This document shows positions 17,791 to 26,410 of a DNA stretch of 64,000 nt, one piece after another (the stretch's first letter is position 1; the number at the start of each line of letters is the position of its first letter). The DNA is from Microaerobacter geothermalis (GTDB lineage Bacteria; Bacillota; Bacilli; DSM-22679), in contig NZ_JAKIHL010000004.1 in assembly GCF_021608135.1 (NCBI RefSeq), forward strand, positions 58,644 through 122,643, read 5' to 3'. The notes beneath the pieces were generated by a model. It was not told the origin of the DNA and made no database searches. It was given only the letters and a program-made list of their open reading frames with translations. Made by a program: the position numbers and the translations under genes.

Positions 17791-18417
17791 TTACAATAAC
17801 CGGTCAATGACAGACTGTACCATCTCATAAGAGAATCCTCGTCTTAACAAAAAATCACCCAATTTTTTTTTCTTCTGCATGGAAGTTAATTGATTGGAAA
17901 AATACGTGATTTTTTTCTCTGCTAAGCTTAATGCCTGTTCATATTCCTTATCTTTATTAATACAAGAAACGGCCTGTTCAACAATTTCCGATTGGATCCC
18001 TTTATTTAAAAGTTCTTTTTTTAACAAAAGAGAACCTTTTTTTTTCATCATTCTCTCTTTTATCCACTGCTCTGCATATTTTTCATCGTTTATGTACCCT
18101 TCACCGATGAGGCGGGCCATCACTGCTCGGCAGTTCTTCTCATCGTATCCTTTTCTTATCAGATACATCATCACTTCTTTCTCTGTCCTTGGACGATATC
18201 CCAGATACTTTAAAGCTGCAAGATATACTTGATGCCTTTCATCATCAACCATCATTGTTTTTAAATCTTGATCAGATATGGATTTCCCTTTTATTAAACG
18301 GTATTTAATCACAATATCCTCATGTACTGAGCCCATGTACTCTTCGTTGGCATAGAGATGATAGCGATGGTTGTTATTCTTATCCTGAATGACGGATGTA
18401 ATCAGAAGTTCCTTCAT
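17791..18417 (-). CDS. recX: Regulatory protein RecX
   Basis: A modulator that binds RecA filaments. The 208 residues consist of helical three-helix repeats typical of RecX: YLGYRPRTEKEVMMYL, IGEGYINDEKYAEQWI and the C-terminal DFLLRRGFSYEMVQSVI. The ATG at 18417 follows AAGGTGAT. The gene lies just downstream of recA, separated by a hairpin with a T-run that ends at the recX ribosome-binding site. Low-level expression through read-through is therefore likely. In B. subtilis recX is unlinked; the recA-recX arrangement here is the one seen in many other bacteria. Confidence 0.93.
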   Translation of the reverse strand: MKELLITSVIQDKNNNHRYHLYANEEYMGSVHEDIVIKYRLIKGKSISDQDLKTMMVDDERHQVYLAALKYLGYRPRTEKEVMMYLIRKGYDEKNCRAVMARLIGEGYINDEKYAEQWIKERMMKKKGSLLLKKELLNKGIQSEIVEQAVSCINKDKEYEQALSLAEKKITYFSNQLTSMQKKKKLGDFLLRRGFSYEMVQSVIDRLL

Positions 18418-18430
18418 ATTTATCACCTTC

Positions 18431-18471
18431 ATAAAAAATAATGTGTGAAGGAAATCACCCATTCACACATT
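18431..18471 (-). terminator. Attenuator-like terminator between recA and recX
   Basis: The minus strand has AATGTGTGAA and TTCACACATT around a 12-nt loop, then ATTTTTTAT. The T-run is directly followed by the AAGGTGAT site of recX. No separate recX promoter is visible, so recX is probably expressed by partial read-through. Confidence 0.75.
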
Positions 18472-18484
18472 ATGTAGCAGACTA

Positions 18485-19528
18485 CTATACCGATTCTTCG
18501 TCGGGTTGGTCATCATTGGCAAAATGCTTGAAAGCATTTGGATTTAAGTTATAATACTCCCGAATTTTGCTTTCGATAGCCAGCGTAAGTTCAGGATGTT
18601 CCTTCAAATACTGCTTGGCATTCTCTCTACCTTGCCCCAATCTTTCATCTTGAAAGGAATACCAGGCACCACTTTTGGTGATGATATCTATTTCCGTTCC
18701 AATATCTAGAATGCTTCCTTCTCTGGAGATTCCTTCGCCATACATAATATCAACATCAGCCTGTTTAAAGGGAGGTGCTACCTTATTTTTAACCACTTTT
18801 ATTTTGGTGCGATTTCCTACCATATCATTTCCTTGTTTAATAGTTTCCGCCCTTCTTACTTCCAAACGAATGCTGCTGTAAAACTTTAATGCTCTTCCTC
18901 CAGGGGTGGTTTCGGGGTTTCCAAACATCACTCCGACCTTTTCCCGAATCTGATTAATAAAGATAGCAATGGTTTTAGACTTATTGATTGCACCGGAAAG
19001 TTTCCTTAACGCTTGGGACATTAATCTGGCCTGCAATCCGACATGGGAATCTCCCATTTCTCCTTCAATTTCCGCTTTTGGAACCAAAGCAGCTACTGAA
19101 TCAATTACCACAATATCAATGGCACCACTTCTAACCAGTGCTTCGGCAATTTCCAATGCTTGTTCGCCTGTATCGGGTTGAGAAAGAAGCAGCTCATCTA
19201 TATTGACACCAAGTTTCTGGGCATAAATAGGGTCCAATGCATGTTCGGCATCAATAAAGGCAGCTTGTCCTCCAGCCTTTTGAACTTCAGCAATCGCATG
19301 CAAAGCAACAGTCGTTTTCCCCGAAGATTCTGGTCCATAAACTTCAATAATTCTTCCCCGGGGATATCCTCCAATTCCTAATGCAATATCCAAAGCCAAC
19401 GCTCCGCTGGAGACAGTGGAAACTTGGGTTGTTGCACTTGCTTCACCCAATCGCATAATTGAACCTTTACCAAATTGCTTTTCGATCTGGCGAAGAGCCA
19501 TCTCTAAAGCAGCTTTACGATCTGACAC
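18485..19528 (-). CDS. recA: Recombinase RecA
   Basis: Catalyses strand exchange and activates LexA self-cleavage. The 347 residues show Walker A GPESSGKT at 65-72, the [13 protein letters not shown]alker B region, loop L1 [14 protein letters not shown] and the [23 protein letters not shown]2 region. The GTG at 19528 follows AAGGGGAG by 6 nt and matches the family start [12 protein letters not shown]; a longer reading adds 16 unmatched residues. The best promoter, with a LexA-like box, is at 19907-19958, about 370 bp upstream, so the mRNA has a long leader that contains repeat copy D. Confidence 0.98.
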   Translation of the reverse strand: MSDRKAALEMALRQIEKQFGKGSIMRLGEASATTQVSTVSSGALALDIALGIGGYPRGRIIEVYGPESSGKTTVALHAIAEVQKAGGQAAFIDAEHALDPIYAQKLGVNIDELLLSQPDTGEQALEIAEALVRSGAIDIVVIDSVAALVPKAEIEGEMGDSHVGLQARLMSQALRKLSGAINKSKTIAIFINQIREKVGVMFGNPETTPGGRALKFYSSIRLEVRRAETIKQGNDMVGNRTKIKVVKNKVAPPFKQADVDIMYGEGISREGSILDIGTEIDIITKSGAWYSFQDERLGQGRENAKQYLKEHPELTLAIESKIREYYNLNPNAFKHFANDDQPDEESV

Positions 19529-19613
19529 ACAACTCTCCCCTTTATCAAAAATTTTTATCCGATGGCCAGTCGCCACTAAGTTCTCCCGTCTGTCTATTTA
19601 TAATCGTACATTT

Positions 19614-19862
19614 GGAACCAAAAGCTCATGACATTTCGGGTCACAAATTGATATGAAAACGTATTTTCATATCAAAGAAATTACACGTCGGCGAGTCGAG
19701 TTCGAACATGAAATAATAAAGTCCACTCCGAGTCTAAATAACGGAACCCTCAAAAAACCCGGGTATTTCGATGATGGATTCAGTTTGAGGGCTAATTCCC
19801 GTTCTCTAGCTACACTGCATTGCACGAACTCGAAGGCTGTTCACAGTAAATTCATTAGTTCC
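19614..19862 (-). repeat. GGAACTAAA element, copy D (249 bp, fullest copy)
   Basis: Read on the minus strand it begins GGAACTAATGAATTTACTG. It then has GCCCTCAAAC pairing with TTTTTTGAGGG, then ATTTAGACTCGG, CGAACTCGACTCGCCGACGT and GTAATTTCT. The TGATATGAAAA / TTTTCATATCA palindrome, GTGACCCGAAATGTCATGA and the end TTTTGGTTCC follow. It lies wholly between recA and the DEAD-box gene, inside the predicted recA leader. Similar TCTGTCTATTNATAATC sequences flank it on both sides (about 19589 and 19893). Confidence 0.85.
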
Positions 19863-19906
19863 ATCCATATATTTGGGAGACAAGCGGCGTAATCTGTCTA
19901 TTCATA

Positions 19907-19935
19907 ATCATACCTTGTTTAGGAGAGATTGCCAA
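19907..19935 (-). promoter_or_regulatory. Sigma-A promoter of recA
   Basis: The minus strand has TTGGCA (19930-19935), a 17-bp spacer and TATGAT (19907-19912), each one base from consensus. Transcription would start near 19900, giving a leader of about 370 nt before the recA GTG. Confidence 0.65.
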
Positions 19936-19944
19936 GAGTTTTTT

Positions 19945-19958
19945 CGAACATATTTTCG
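19945..19958 (-). promoter_or_regulatory. Candidate LexA (DinR) box
   Basis: The minus strand reads CGAAAATATGTTCG, one base from the CGAAC-N4-GTTCG palindrome of Bacillus LexA. It sits 9 bp upstream of the -35 of the proposed recA promoter, much like the arrangement at B. subtilis recA. Confidence 0.55.
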
Positions 19959-19962
19959 ACAT

Positions 19963-21555
19963 TTATTTCTTTTCCTTTGGTTTAGCAGGTTGGATAAATA
20001 TTTTTTTATTGTCGTTGAAGCGAGATTGCTTTAATGATTCATAAACAAAAGGAGCAAATTCTTCTTCGATTTCTACGAAGGTGAATCGGTCAAAAATATC
20101 AATTCTGCCAATGGAATTTCCGGATATCCCCGTCTCACTCTCCAAAAAATGGATAAATTCTTTGGGTCTTATATTTTCATTTCGTCCAATGTTCAGATAG
20201 AATCTGACCATTCCATCCTTTGCACCTGTCTCTCCAAAATCATATTGGCCTTCATCACCCTCTACCTGATCAGAATAAAAGGCAAGCCTCAGGGCAGCAG
20301 CAGCCAAGTCTCTCAAAGAATATTGCGACTCAAGCTGATGAATCCAATCATAAAATATAGTCAGCGCCTCTTCATCTTTATTTGCAAGAACTTTATCCAA
20401 TTGTTCTTTCCAGACAGGAATCTGATGTTCTGAAACTTCTTTCATCGTGGGAAGCATCTTCGCTTCAATGGGCGCTTTCGTTTGCTGGATAATGGCTTTT
20501 AAATGCTTCATCTCTCTTGGAGTTACAAAAGTAATGGCTTTACCCTTTCGTCCTGCGCGACCGGTTCTGCCAATACGGTGAACGTAGCTTTCAGGATCCT
20601 GGGGGATATCATAATTAATGACATGAGTCACATTTTCCACGTCAATTCCCCTAGCGGCCACGTCAGTAGCAATTAACAGCTCCATTTTTCCTTCTCTGAA
20701 ACCTTTCATCACTCGGTCCCTCTGGTTTTGACTCAAATCGCCGTGAAGCCCTTCAGCTAGATACCCTCTCGTTTGCAATGATTCTGTTAATTCATCCACC
20801 CCTTTTTTTGTTCTGCAAAAAATAATTCCCTGATGCACTTCCTCTATGTCCAAAATACGGCAAAGACCATCCAATTTATTGCTTTCAAGTACTTTGTAAT
20901 ATTCCTGTGCGATGGTAGGGACAGTCACTTCTCCTTTATTCATTTTCACATGTACAGGATTTTTCATATATTTGCGGGTTAAGCGAAGAATCTCAGCCGG
21001 CATGGTTGCCGAAAACAACAAGGTTTGCCGATTCTCATTGATATGGTGGATGATCCTCTCAATATCTTCAATAAATCCCATATCCAACATTTCATCCGCT
21101 TCATCCAGAATCAAATGTTTTACTCTGGATAAATCAAGGGTTCTGCGATTGAGATGATCCAAGATTCTGCCGGGTGTCCCAATTACAATATGAACCCCCT
21201 GTCGTAATACACGAACTTGCTGCTCAAAGGACTGGCCTCCATAGATGGGAAGAATTTTCACCTTTTTGTAACGACCAATCCGACGAATTTCTCCAGATAC
21301 CTGAATAGCCAACTCACGGGTTGGGGTTAGTATAATTCCTTGAATATAAGACTCTTTGGATATCATTTGAAGCAGCGGAATCCCAAATGCAGCGGTTTTT
21401 CCGGTTCCGGTCTGGGCTTGTCCAATGACATCCCTACTTTTTAAGATTTCAGGGATACATGCTTCCTGTATCGGAGAAGGTTCTTCAAAACCCATCTCCT
21501 CTATTCCCTTTAATATGGCACTATTCAAATGAAGTTCTTTAAATTGTAAACTCAT
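19963..21555 (-). CDS. DEAD-box RNA helicase with DbpA-type RNA-binding domain
   Basis: A 530-residue ATP-dependent RNA helicase of the DeaD/CshA group. Motifs in order: Q motif PSPIQEACIP, AQTGTGKTAA, PTRELA, GTPGR, VLDEADEMLD, FSATMP, IIFCRTKKGVDEL, ATDVAARGIDV and HRIGRTGRAG. Residues from about 440 form a DbpA-like RNA-binding domain (VRFYLNIGRNENIRPKEFI), and a short Lys-rich tail follows. The ATG at 21555 follows GAAAGGAA. It is last in the rimO-pgsA-cinA run (14-bp gap after cinA). Roles in ribosome assembly or RNA decay are typical for the family. Confidence 0.93.
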   Translation of the reverse strand: MSLQFKELHLNSAILKGIEEMGFEEPSPIQEACIPEILKSRDVIGQAQTGTGKTAAFGIPLLQMISKESYIQGIILTPTRELAIQVSGEIRRIGRYKKVKILPIYGGQSFEQQVRVLRQGVHIVIGTPGRILDHLNRRTLDLSRVKHLILDEADEMLDMGFIEDIERIIHHINENRQTLLFSATMPAEILRLTRKYMKNPVHVKMNKGEVTVPTIAQEYYKVLESNKLDGLCRILDIEEVHQGIIFCRTKKGVDELTESLQTRGYLAEGLHGDLSQNQRDRVMKGFREGKMELLIATDVAARGIDVENVTHVINYDIPQDPESYVHRIGRTGRAGRKGKAITFVTPREMKHLKAIIQQTKAPIEAKMLPTMKEVSEHQIPVWKEQLDKVLANKDEEALTIFYDWIHQLESQYSLRDLAAAALRLAFYSDQVEGDEGQYDFGETGAKDGMVRFYLNIGRNENIRPKEFIHFLESETGISGNSIGRIDIFDRFTFVEIEEEFAPFVYESLKQSRFNDNKKIFIQPAKPKEKK

Positions 21556-21569
21556 AAAATTATTCCTTT

Positions 21570-22802
21570 CTAAAGCTGTTTCCATAAATAAAACAAAGCA
21601 TACTTGGCTGCCCTCTGTTTAATCTGATTTCTTGTTCCTGCCAACTTGATTCGATAAACTTGAGTATCCGTATCATTATTGGCAATACCAATATAAATCA
21701 ATCCCACTTCTTTTCCTTCAACTGGAGCCGGACCTGCAATCCCTGTTATGGATATACCAATATCGCTATTAAATATGGAACGGGTATTTTCAGCCATTTC
21801 TTTGGCTGATTCTTCACTTACTGCTCCATGCAATTTCAGAACAGAAGGAGATAATCCAAGAATAGACACCTTTGACTGATCTGAATAACTTTGAATACCG
21901 CCCAAAAAAACTGAGGAAGCCCCGGGTACTGATGTAACAAGATGTCCAAGCAAACCTCCGGTACAGCTTTCGGCGAGAGAAAGGGTTAACTTCTTTTGTG
22001 ATAAACGTTCAATTGCAACTTGATGAAGGGTTTCGTTATTCACTCCATAAATGAATTCACCGGCAATCAGTCTGATTTCATCTTCTATCCGGTTGATCAT
22101 TTCGAAGGCTTTTATCTCGTTTGAGGCTTTTGCTGTAATTCGTATAGTAACTTCCCCCTCGTTAGCTAAAGGAGCAATCGTGGGATTGGATTGATTATTC
22201 AACAAATGTTGTAGTTTTTCTTCCAATGCCGATTCTCCAATGCCAAAAAAGCGAAGGACTTTAGAACATATTAAGTTTGATTCCCCCAAAAGATGGTTAA
22301 GATGCGGAATAATATAATTGATAAACATTGGCTTCATCTCGGATGGCGGTCCAGGCAGCAGAATAAAATGGGTACCATCCTTTTCTAAAGCCATGCCAGG
22401 AGCTAATCCATGCTCATTGGGAAAAACTTTTGCGTTTTTTAAGATGAGCGCCTGCTTTTGATTATTTTCCGTCATTGGTATTCCGCGTTTTTCAAAATAG
22501 TTTACAATAGATGTCAAAGAAGGTTTGTCAATCTCAAGGGGGATTTGCAGATACAAACTAACCGTTTCTTTGGTTATATCATCCTTTGTTGGTCCTAATC
22601 CTCCTGTAAATATCAGAATATCCGCTCTATTTTTAGCCACAGAAATAGCCTGTAAAAGCCTGGACTGATTATCCCCCACCACCGTGTGAAAGAAAACATC
22701 AATACCGCACAAAGCCAATTGTTGAGAAATAAATTGGGCATTAGTGTTTACTATCTGTCCTAATAATAATTCTGATCCGACCGCAATAATTTCTGCTCTC
22801 AA
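21570..22802 (-). CDS. cinA: CinA, competence/damage-inducible protein
   Basis: A 410-residue protein with an N-terminal MoaB/MogA-like (COG1058) domain (AEIIAVGSELLLGQIVNTNA, FTGGLGPTKDD) and a C-terminal PncC-type nicotinamide-nucleotide amidase domain (LAESCTGGLLGHLVTSVPG, SITGIAGP). TTG at 22802 is 6 nt after GAAGGG and matches the family start; a TTG seven codons earlier overlaps the site. It follows pgsA by 13 bp. The pgsA-cinA-recA neighbourhood is as in B. subtilis, here with a helicase gene inserted before recA. Confidence 0.95.
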   Translation of the reverse strand: MRAEIIAVGSELLLGQIVNTNAQFISQQLALCGIDVFFHTVVGDNQSRLLQAISVAKNRADILIFTGGLGPTKDDITKETVSLYLQIPLEIDKPSLTSIVNYFEKRGIPMTENNQKQALILKNAKVFPNEHGLAPGMALEKDGTHFILLPGPPSEMKPMFINYIIPHLNHLLGESNLICSKVLRFFGIGESALEEKLQHLLNNQSNPTIAPLANEGEVTIRITAKASNEIKAFEMINRIEDEIRLIAGEFIYGVNNETLHQVAIERLSQKKLTLSLAESCTGGLLGHLVTSVPGASSVFLGGIQSYSDQSKVSILGLSPSVLKLHGAVSEESAKEMAENTRSIFNSDIGISITGIAGPAPVEGKEVGLIYIGIANNDTDTQVYRIKLAGTRNQIKQRAAKYALFYLWKQL

Positions 22803-22815
22803 AGAAAACCCTTCT

Positions 22816-23391
22816 TTACTCAATTTCTATGACTTCCTTATTCTTAATAAAATAATCATAACCTGAGAACAAAGTGATTAACACGGTCACCCAAATCATA
22901 ATCACGTTGAAGGGAAAACCGAGAATGGAAAAAGGGAAGTTGTTTAATATGAGATCAACAACTGTAATAATTTGAACCCAGGTTTTTAGTTTTCCCCAGT
23001 TACTGGCTGCGATCACCTTTCCGTCTGCAGCAGCAATCAATCGCAAGCCAGTGACGGCAAATTCTCTACTAATAATCAAGATGGCAATCCATGCATCCAA
23101 CCGCTGCATTTCAACCAAAGAGATTAATGCAGCAGATATAAGTAACTTGTCTGCAAGGGGATCGAGAAATTTACCTAAATTAGTAACCAGCTTTCTCTTT
23201 CTCGCAATATACCCATCTAGACCATCGGTGCTTGCCGCCAAAATGAAAATCAGGGCTGCAATCACCTCGCTGTAAGTAGTGATGCTTCCGGCAATGGAAA
23301 TCCTACCTAAATCAAAGCGAACTAAAAGAAATAACATCACAACGGGGACTAAAAAAATGCGGATTAATGTAATCTTATTGGCGAGATTCAC
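22816..23391 (-). CDS. pgsA: CDP-diacylglycerol-glycerol-3-phosphate 3-phosphatidyltransferase
   Basis: Makes phosphatidylglycerophosphate, the committed step to phosphatidylglycerol. The 191-residue membrane protein has the CDP-alcohol phosphotransferase signature DG-X2-DG-X2-AR-X8-G-X3-D-X3-D in the segment from STDGLDGYIAR to FLDPLADK, and about five to six hydrophobic helices. The GTG start overlaps the rimO stop (GTGA) with GGAGGG 6 nt upstream, so translation is coupled to rimO. Confidence 0.96.
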   Translation of the reverse strand: MNLANKITLIRIFLVPVVMLFLLVRFDLGRISIAGSITTYSEVIAALIFILAASTDGLDGYIARKRKLVTNLGKFLDPLADKLLISAALISLVEMQRLDAWIAILIISREFAVTGLRLIAAADGKVIAASNWGKLKTWVQIITVVDLILNNFPFSILGFPFNVIMIWVTVLITLFSGYDYFIKNKEVIEIE

Positions 23392-24716
23392 TGAATACCC
23401 TCCCCTGCCAAGTCATAATCATAGGCATGGGTAATACGTACTTTGGCCATATCCCCTAAGCTACCTTTAAAATTGGTAACAAATATCTCACCATCAATTT
23501 CAGGGGCATCATACTGGGCTCTTCCTACGTAAACATCATTTTTTCCATCATATCTCTCAATAAGGACATCCAGTATTTTCCCTACAAAGCGGCTATTCCT
23601 CTCCGCAGTTATTTCCCTTTGAACTTCCATAAGAATATTGGCACGGCGCTCTTTTGTTTCCTCATCAATTTGATCCTTAAATCGAGCAGCTGGTGTTCCT
23701 TCTTCCTGTGAATAAGTAAATACCCCTAATCTGTCAAATTTTATCTCCTTTATAAATTGGAGCAAATTGTTAAAGTCGTTCTCATCTTCTCCTGGAAATC
23801 CAACAATGATGGATGTTCGAATCGCAACATCAGGAATGGCTGTTCTGATTTTTTGTATTAATTCTCGGATATCTCTTTGCCGACCTGGTCTTCTCATCCT
23901 CTTTAATAGTTTATCTTCACTATGTTGAAGGGGCATATCAATATATTTGCACACCTTTGGATTGGTTGCAATGGTTTTAATCAACTCTTCAGAAAAATAG
24001 CCAGGATAAGAATAATGAAGCCTGATCCATTCAATACCCTCTACTTTAGACAAAACTCGAAGTAATTCAGGCAGCATCATTTTTTGATATAAATCCATTC
24101 CGTAATAGGTTAAATCCTGAGCGATAAGGCTGACTTCCTTTACCCCTTGTTTAGCCAGTTCTTCTGCCTCCCTGATAATTGATTCCATAGAACGGCTTCT
24201 GAAAGTTCCGCGAAGGGTTGGGATGATACAAAAGGTACAGGAATTATCGCACCCTTCGGCAATTTTGATATAAGCGGAATAAGTACCCTCTGCTATTTTA
24301 CGGCGAGATCGGTTCTCATAAGAAAAAACCGGATTTCCAACTCTAACAGGTTTTAAACCGGCTAAAGATTCATCGATAATTTCACAGATTTGATCAAAAT
24401 CTCCTGTTCCAACGATACCATCGATTTCAGGCATTTCTTTCATTAGTTCCTCTTTGTATCTTTGAGTTAAACAACCTGATACAATTAGGGATCTTAATTG
24501 TCCAGTGTCCTTCAGCTCAGCAATATCTAAAATGGTATGAATAGATTCTTCCTTTGCTGCATCAATAAAACCGCATGTATTTACGATAACCACGTTTGCC
24601 TCGTTTACCTCGTCCACTAATTGAAAACCTCTTTTATCAATTAATTCGGACATGATATCTGAATCCACCAAATTCTTTTCGCACCCGAGGGTGACAATTG
24701 CTACTTTCTCTGCCAT
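23388..24716 (-). CDS. rimO: Ribosomal protein S12 methylthiotransferase RimO
   Basis: A radical-SAM methylthiotransferase acting on the conserved Asp of ribosomal protein S12. The 442 residues show the UPF0004 domain (VTLGCEKNLVDSD, NTCGFI, SGCLTQR), the radical-SAM CDNSCTFC motif and a C-terminal TRAM domain. CEKNLVDSD and IPTLRG distinguish it from the MiaB paralogue at 5198-6661. The ATG at 24716 follows GGAGG. It heads the rimO-pgsA-cinA-helicase unit behind a clear sigma-A promoter. B. subtilis has no rimO at this place. Confidence 0.95.
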   Translation of the reverse strand: MAEKVAIVTLGCEKNLVDSDIMSELIDKRGFQLVDEVNEANVVIVNTCGFIDAAKEESIHTILDIAELKDTGQLRSLIVSGCLTQRYKEELMKEMPEIDGIVGTGDFDQICEIIDESLAGLKPVRVGNPVFSYENRSRRKIAEGTYSAYIKIAEGCDNSCTFCIIPTLRGTFRSRSMESIIREAEELAKQGVKEVSLIAQDLTYYGMDLYQKMMLPELLRVLSKVEGIEWIRLHYSYPGYFSEELIKTIATNPKVCKYIDMPLQHSEDKLLKRMRRPGRQRDIRELIQKIRTAIPDVAIRTSIIVGFPGEDENDFNNLLQFIKEIKFDRLGVFTYSQEEGTPAARFKDQIDEETKERRANILMEVQREITAERNSRFVGKILDVLIERYDGKNDVYVGRAQYDAPEIDGEIFVTNFKGSLGDMAKVRITHAYDYDLAGEGIQ

Positions 24717-24762
24717 GACCTGTTTCCTCCAACGCAATTTTTCCAGCAAAATCCCTTCAACA

Positions 24763-24792
24763 AGTATAATATATTGAAAAGAGAAGTGTCAA
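24763..24792 (-). promoter_or_regulatory. Sigma-A promoter of the rimO operon
   Basis: The minus strand has perfect TTGACA (24787-24792), an 18-bp spacer and TATACT (24763-24768), about 47 bp before the rimO ATG. Confidence 0.7.
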
Positions 24793-24794
24793 AA

Positions 24795-24823
24795 CTACAA
24801 AATCGTGAATCACGATTTTGTAG
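24795..24823. repeat. Perfect 14-bp inverted repeat abutting the rimO -35
   Basis: CTACAAAATCGTGA and TCACGATTTTGTAG flank a single base. The repeat ends 2 bp upstream of the rimO -35 hexamer and is followed on the minus strand by TTTTG. It could be an operator, or a terminator stopping transcription from upstream; the sequence does not decide. The string CACGATTTTGT recurs next to the hairpin at 25007-25030. Confidence 0.65.
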
Positions 24824-24840
24824 TAACTTCATCTTCGAAA

Positions 24841-24993
24841 CACCCGGATGTTTTCTAGAGCTCCGTTCTATAGACTTGAAGCGGATCTGAATCACTCCTT
24901 GCACGAACTCGACCAGCGGACGTGTGAATATTTGATACGAAAATATATTTTCATATCAATTTGTGACCCGTAGGGTCGTGAATGTTTAGTGCC
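24841..24993 (+). repeat. GGAACTAAA element, copy E (long form)
   Basis: On the plus strand: CACCCGGATGTTTTC, GAGCTCCGTTCTATAGACTT, GCACGAACTCGACCAGCGGA, CGTGTGAATATTTG, the TGATACGAAAA / TTTTCATATCA palindrome, the mini-hairpin GACCC-GTAG-GGTC, and the end AATGTTTAGTGCC. It fills most of the gap between yajQ and rimO. Confidence 0.8.
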
Positions 24994-25006
24994 AAATCTA
25001 TAAGAA

Positions 25007-25030
25007 GAAATCGGCTTAAAAGCCGATTTC
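25007..25030 (-). terminator. Probable terminator after yajQ
   Basis: GAAATCGGCTT pairs perfectly with AAGCCGATTTC around two bases, 14 bp past the yajQ stop. On the minus strand a pyrimidine-rich TTCTTCTTAT follows rather than a clean T-run. Confidence 0.6.
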
Positions 25031-25043
25031 ACGATTTTGTGTC

Positions 25044-25535
25044 TTATCTAAAGTTTATAAATTGCAGTTCTATGGGATAATTTTCCTCGCGCAAAAGCTG
25101 AATCACTTTTTGCAAATCATCTTTGCTTTTTCCAGAAACCCGAATCTGGTCTCCCTGAATTTGGGCTTTTGCTTTTAACTTGCTATCTCTAATTAATTTC
25201 GTAATTTTCTTCCCCATTTCCTGGTCGATTCCATTTTTTATAATAATGGACTGTCTCACGGTTCCACCTGAAGCAGGTTCGATCTTCCCATAGGAGAGAT
25301 TTTTCAACGATACGCCCCGTTTTACGAATTTGCTTTGCAAGATTTCAATGACACTATGAAGCTTATATTCATCATCTGAAATTACAGTAATTTGTTCCCC
25401 ATTCAGCAAAATTTCACTTTTACTCCCTTTAAAATCAAATCTGGTTTCAATTTCTTTTACAGCTTGGTGAATTGCGTTATTTACCTCTTGGAACTCCACT
25501 TTTGAAACAATATCAAAGGAATTTTCTTTTGACAT
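25044..25535 (-). CDS. YajQ family cyclic-di-GMP-binding-like protein
   Basis: A 163-residue UPF0234/YajQ protein: [32 protein letters not shown] and [20 protein letters not shown] are characteristic. The fold is two ferredoxin-like domains. Xanthomonas homologues bind c-di-GMP and others bind nucleotides or tRNA; the role in Bacillales is not established. It starts 27 bp after rodZ and is last in the ymfK-rodZ-yajQ run. Confidence 0.93.
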   Translation of the reverse strand: MSKENSFDIVSKVEFQEVNNAIHQAVKEIETRFDFKGSKSEILLNGEQITVISDDEYKLHSVIEILQSKFVKRGVSLKNLSYGKIEPASGGTVRQSIIIKNGIDQEMGKKITKLIRDSKLKAKAQIQGDQIRVSGKSKDDLQKVIQLLREENYPIELQFINFR

Positions 25536-25562
25536 GAGATGTCTCCCCCAACCTATTTTTGT

Positions 25563-26396
25563 CTATTTTTTAAGTGTGATATAAATTTCGAGTCCTGAAC
25601 TTTGAACATCCTTAGTAGGAATGATTTGACCATTGACAAGAAGGTCAGCAGAAGGCGGCCACCCTAATTGCAGGCGGACTTGATTATTGTCCAATGTCCA
25701 AGTTTTTGTTTCTCCCATTTTTAATGTCATCATTTCAATAAGTTTCCCGTCCGTAGCATCTCTTAACTCAAACCAGCAATCCCCCCTGCTGGCTGTTAAG
25801 GATATTTCAATTTGATTGGCATTGGTTAATTCATAAAATCGATTTATTCCTTCCTCCTTCACCAGTGAAAGGGCAGGTTGCGGGGGTGGAGCAGGTTCTT
25901 CCCTATTATTTTCCACCGGAGGGTTGGATGGTCCATCAGGAATTCTGGCGGGGTTTTGATTTTCAATAATACTAGTATCGGGATCTGGCGACAATTTTTC
26001 ATCTTTAGGATTCATTGTCTGAACCACTGCAATATAAATAACGATAAAAATAAGGATGACAAATGCATAAAGCAATATTTTCGTTATCCATCTGCTTACC
26101 CCTTCAAAGGGAGGACTAGAAGCTCTTTGTCTCTTAACAGGTTGAAGTTCTTCTTCCTCATTTTGGGGAAAAAGATGTTGATATTGATCCCTTAACTCAT
26201 GATAATCCATCCCCAGAAATTCTGCATATTTTTTTATGAAGGCTCTGGTATAAAATTTACCAGGCAAAATATTCCATTGTCCATTCTCGATAGCTTCCAG
26301 ATAGCGAACTTGAATCTTGGTGTGTTCTTGTACTTCAGCGAGGGAGATGTTTTTCTCCATTCTGGTTCTTTTTAATAATTCTCCAAGTTCGTTCAT
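25563..26396 (-). CDS. rodZ: RodZ-like cell-shape protein (YmfM)
   Basis: A bitopic protein that links MreB to the elongation machinery. The 277 residues contain an N-terminal HTH_25 domain (LKRTRMEKNISLAEVQEHTK), a basic juxtamembrane patch, one transmembrane helix (ILLYAFVILIFIVIYIAVV, about residues 109-127), a Pro-rich linker, and a C-terminal DUF4115 beta domain. ATG at 26396 follows GGCGGTGAT; a longer in-frame reading overlaps ymfK. The order ymfK-rodZ-pgsA side matches B. subtilis. Confidence 0.92.
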   Translation of the reverse strand: MNELGELLKRTRMEKNISLAEVQEHTKIQVRYLEAIENGQWNILPGKFYTRAFIKKYAEFLGMDYHELRDQYQHLFPQNEEEELQPVKRQRASSPPFEGVSRWITKILLYAFVILIFIVIYIAVVQTMNPKDEKLSPDPDTSIIENQNPARIPDGPSNPPVENNREEPAPPPQPALSLVKEEGINRFYELTNANQIEISLTASRGDCWFELRDATDGKLIEMMTLKMGETKTWTLDNNQVRLQLGWPPSADLLVNGQIIPTKDVQSSGLEIYITLKK

Positions 26397-26410
26397 AGCA
26401 TCACCGCCTA

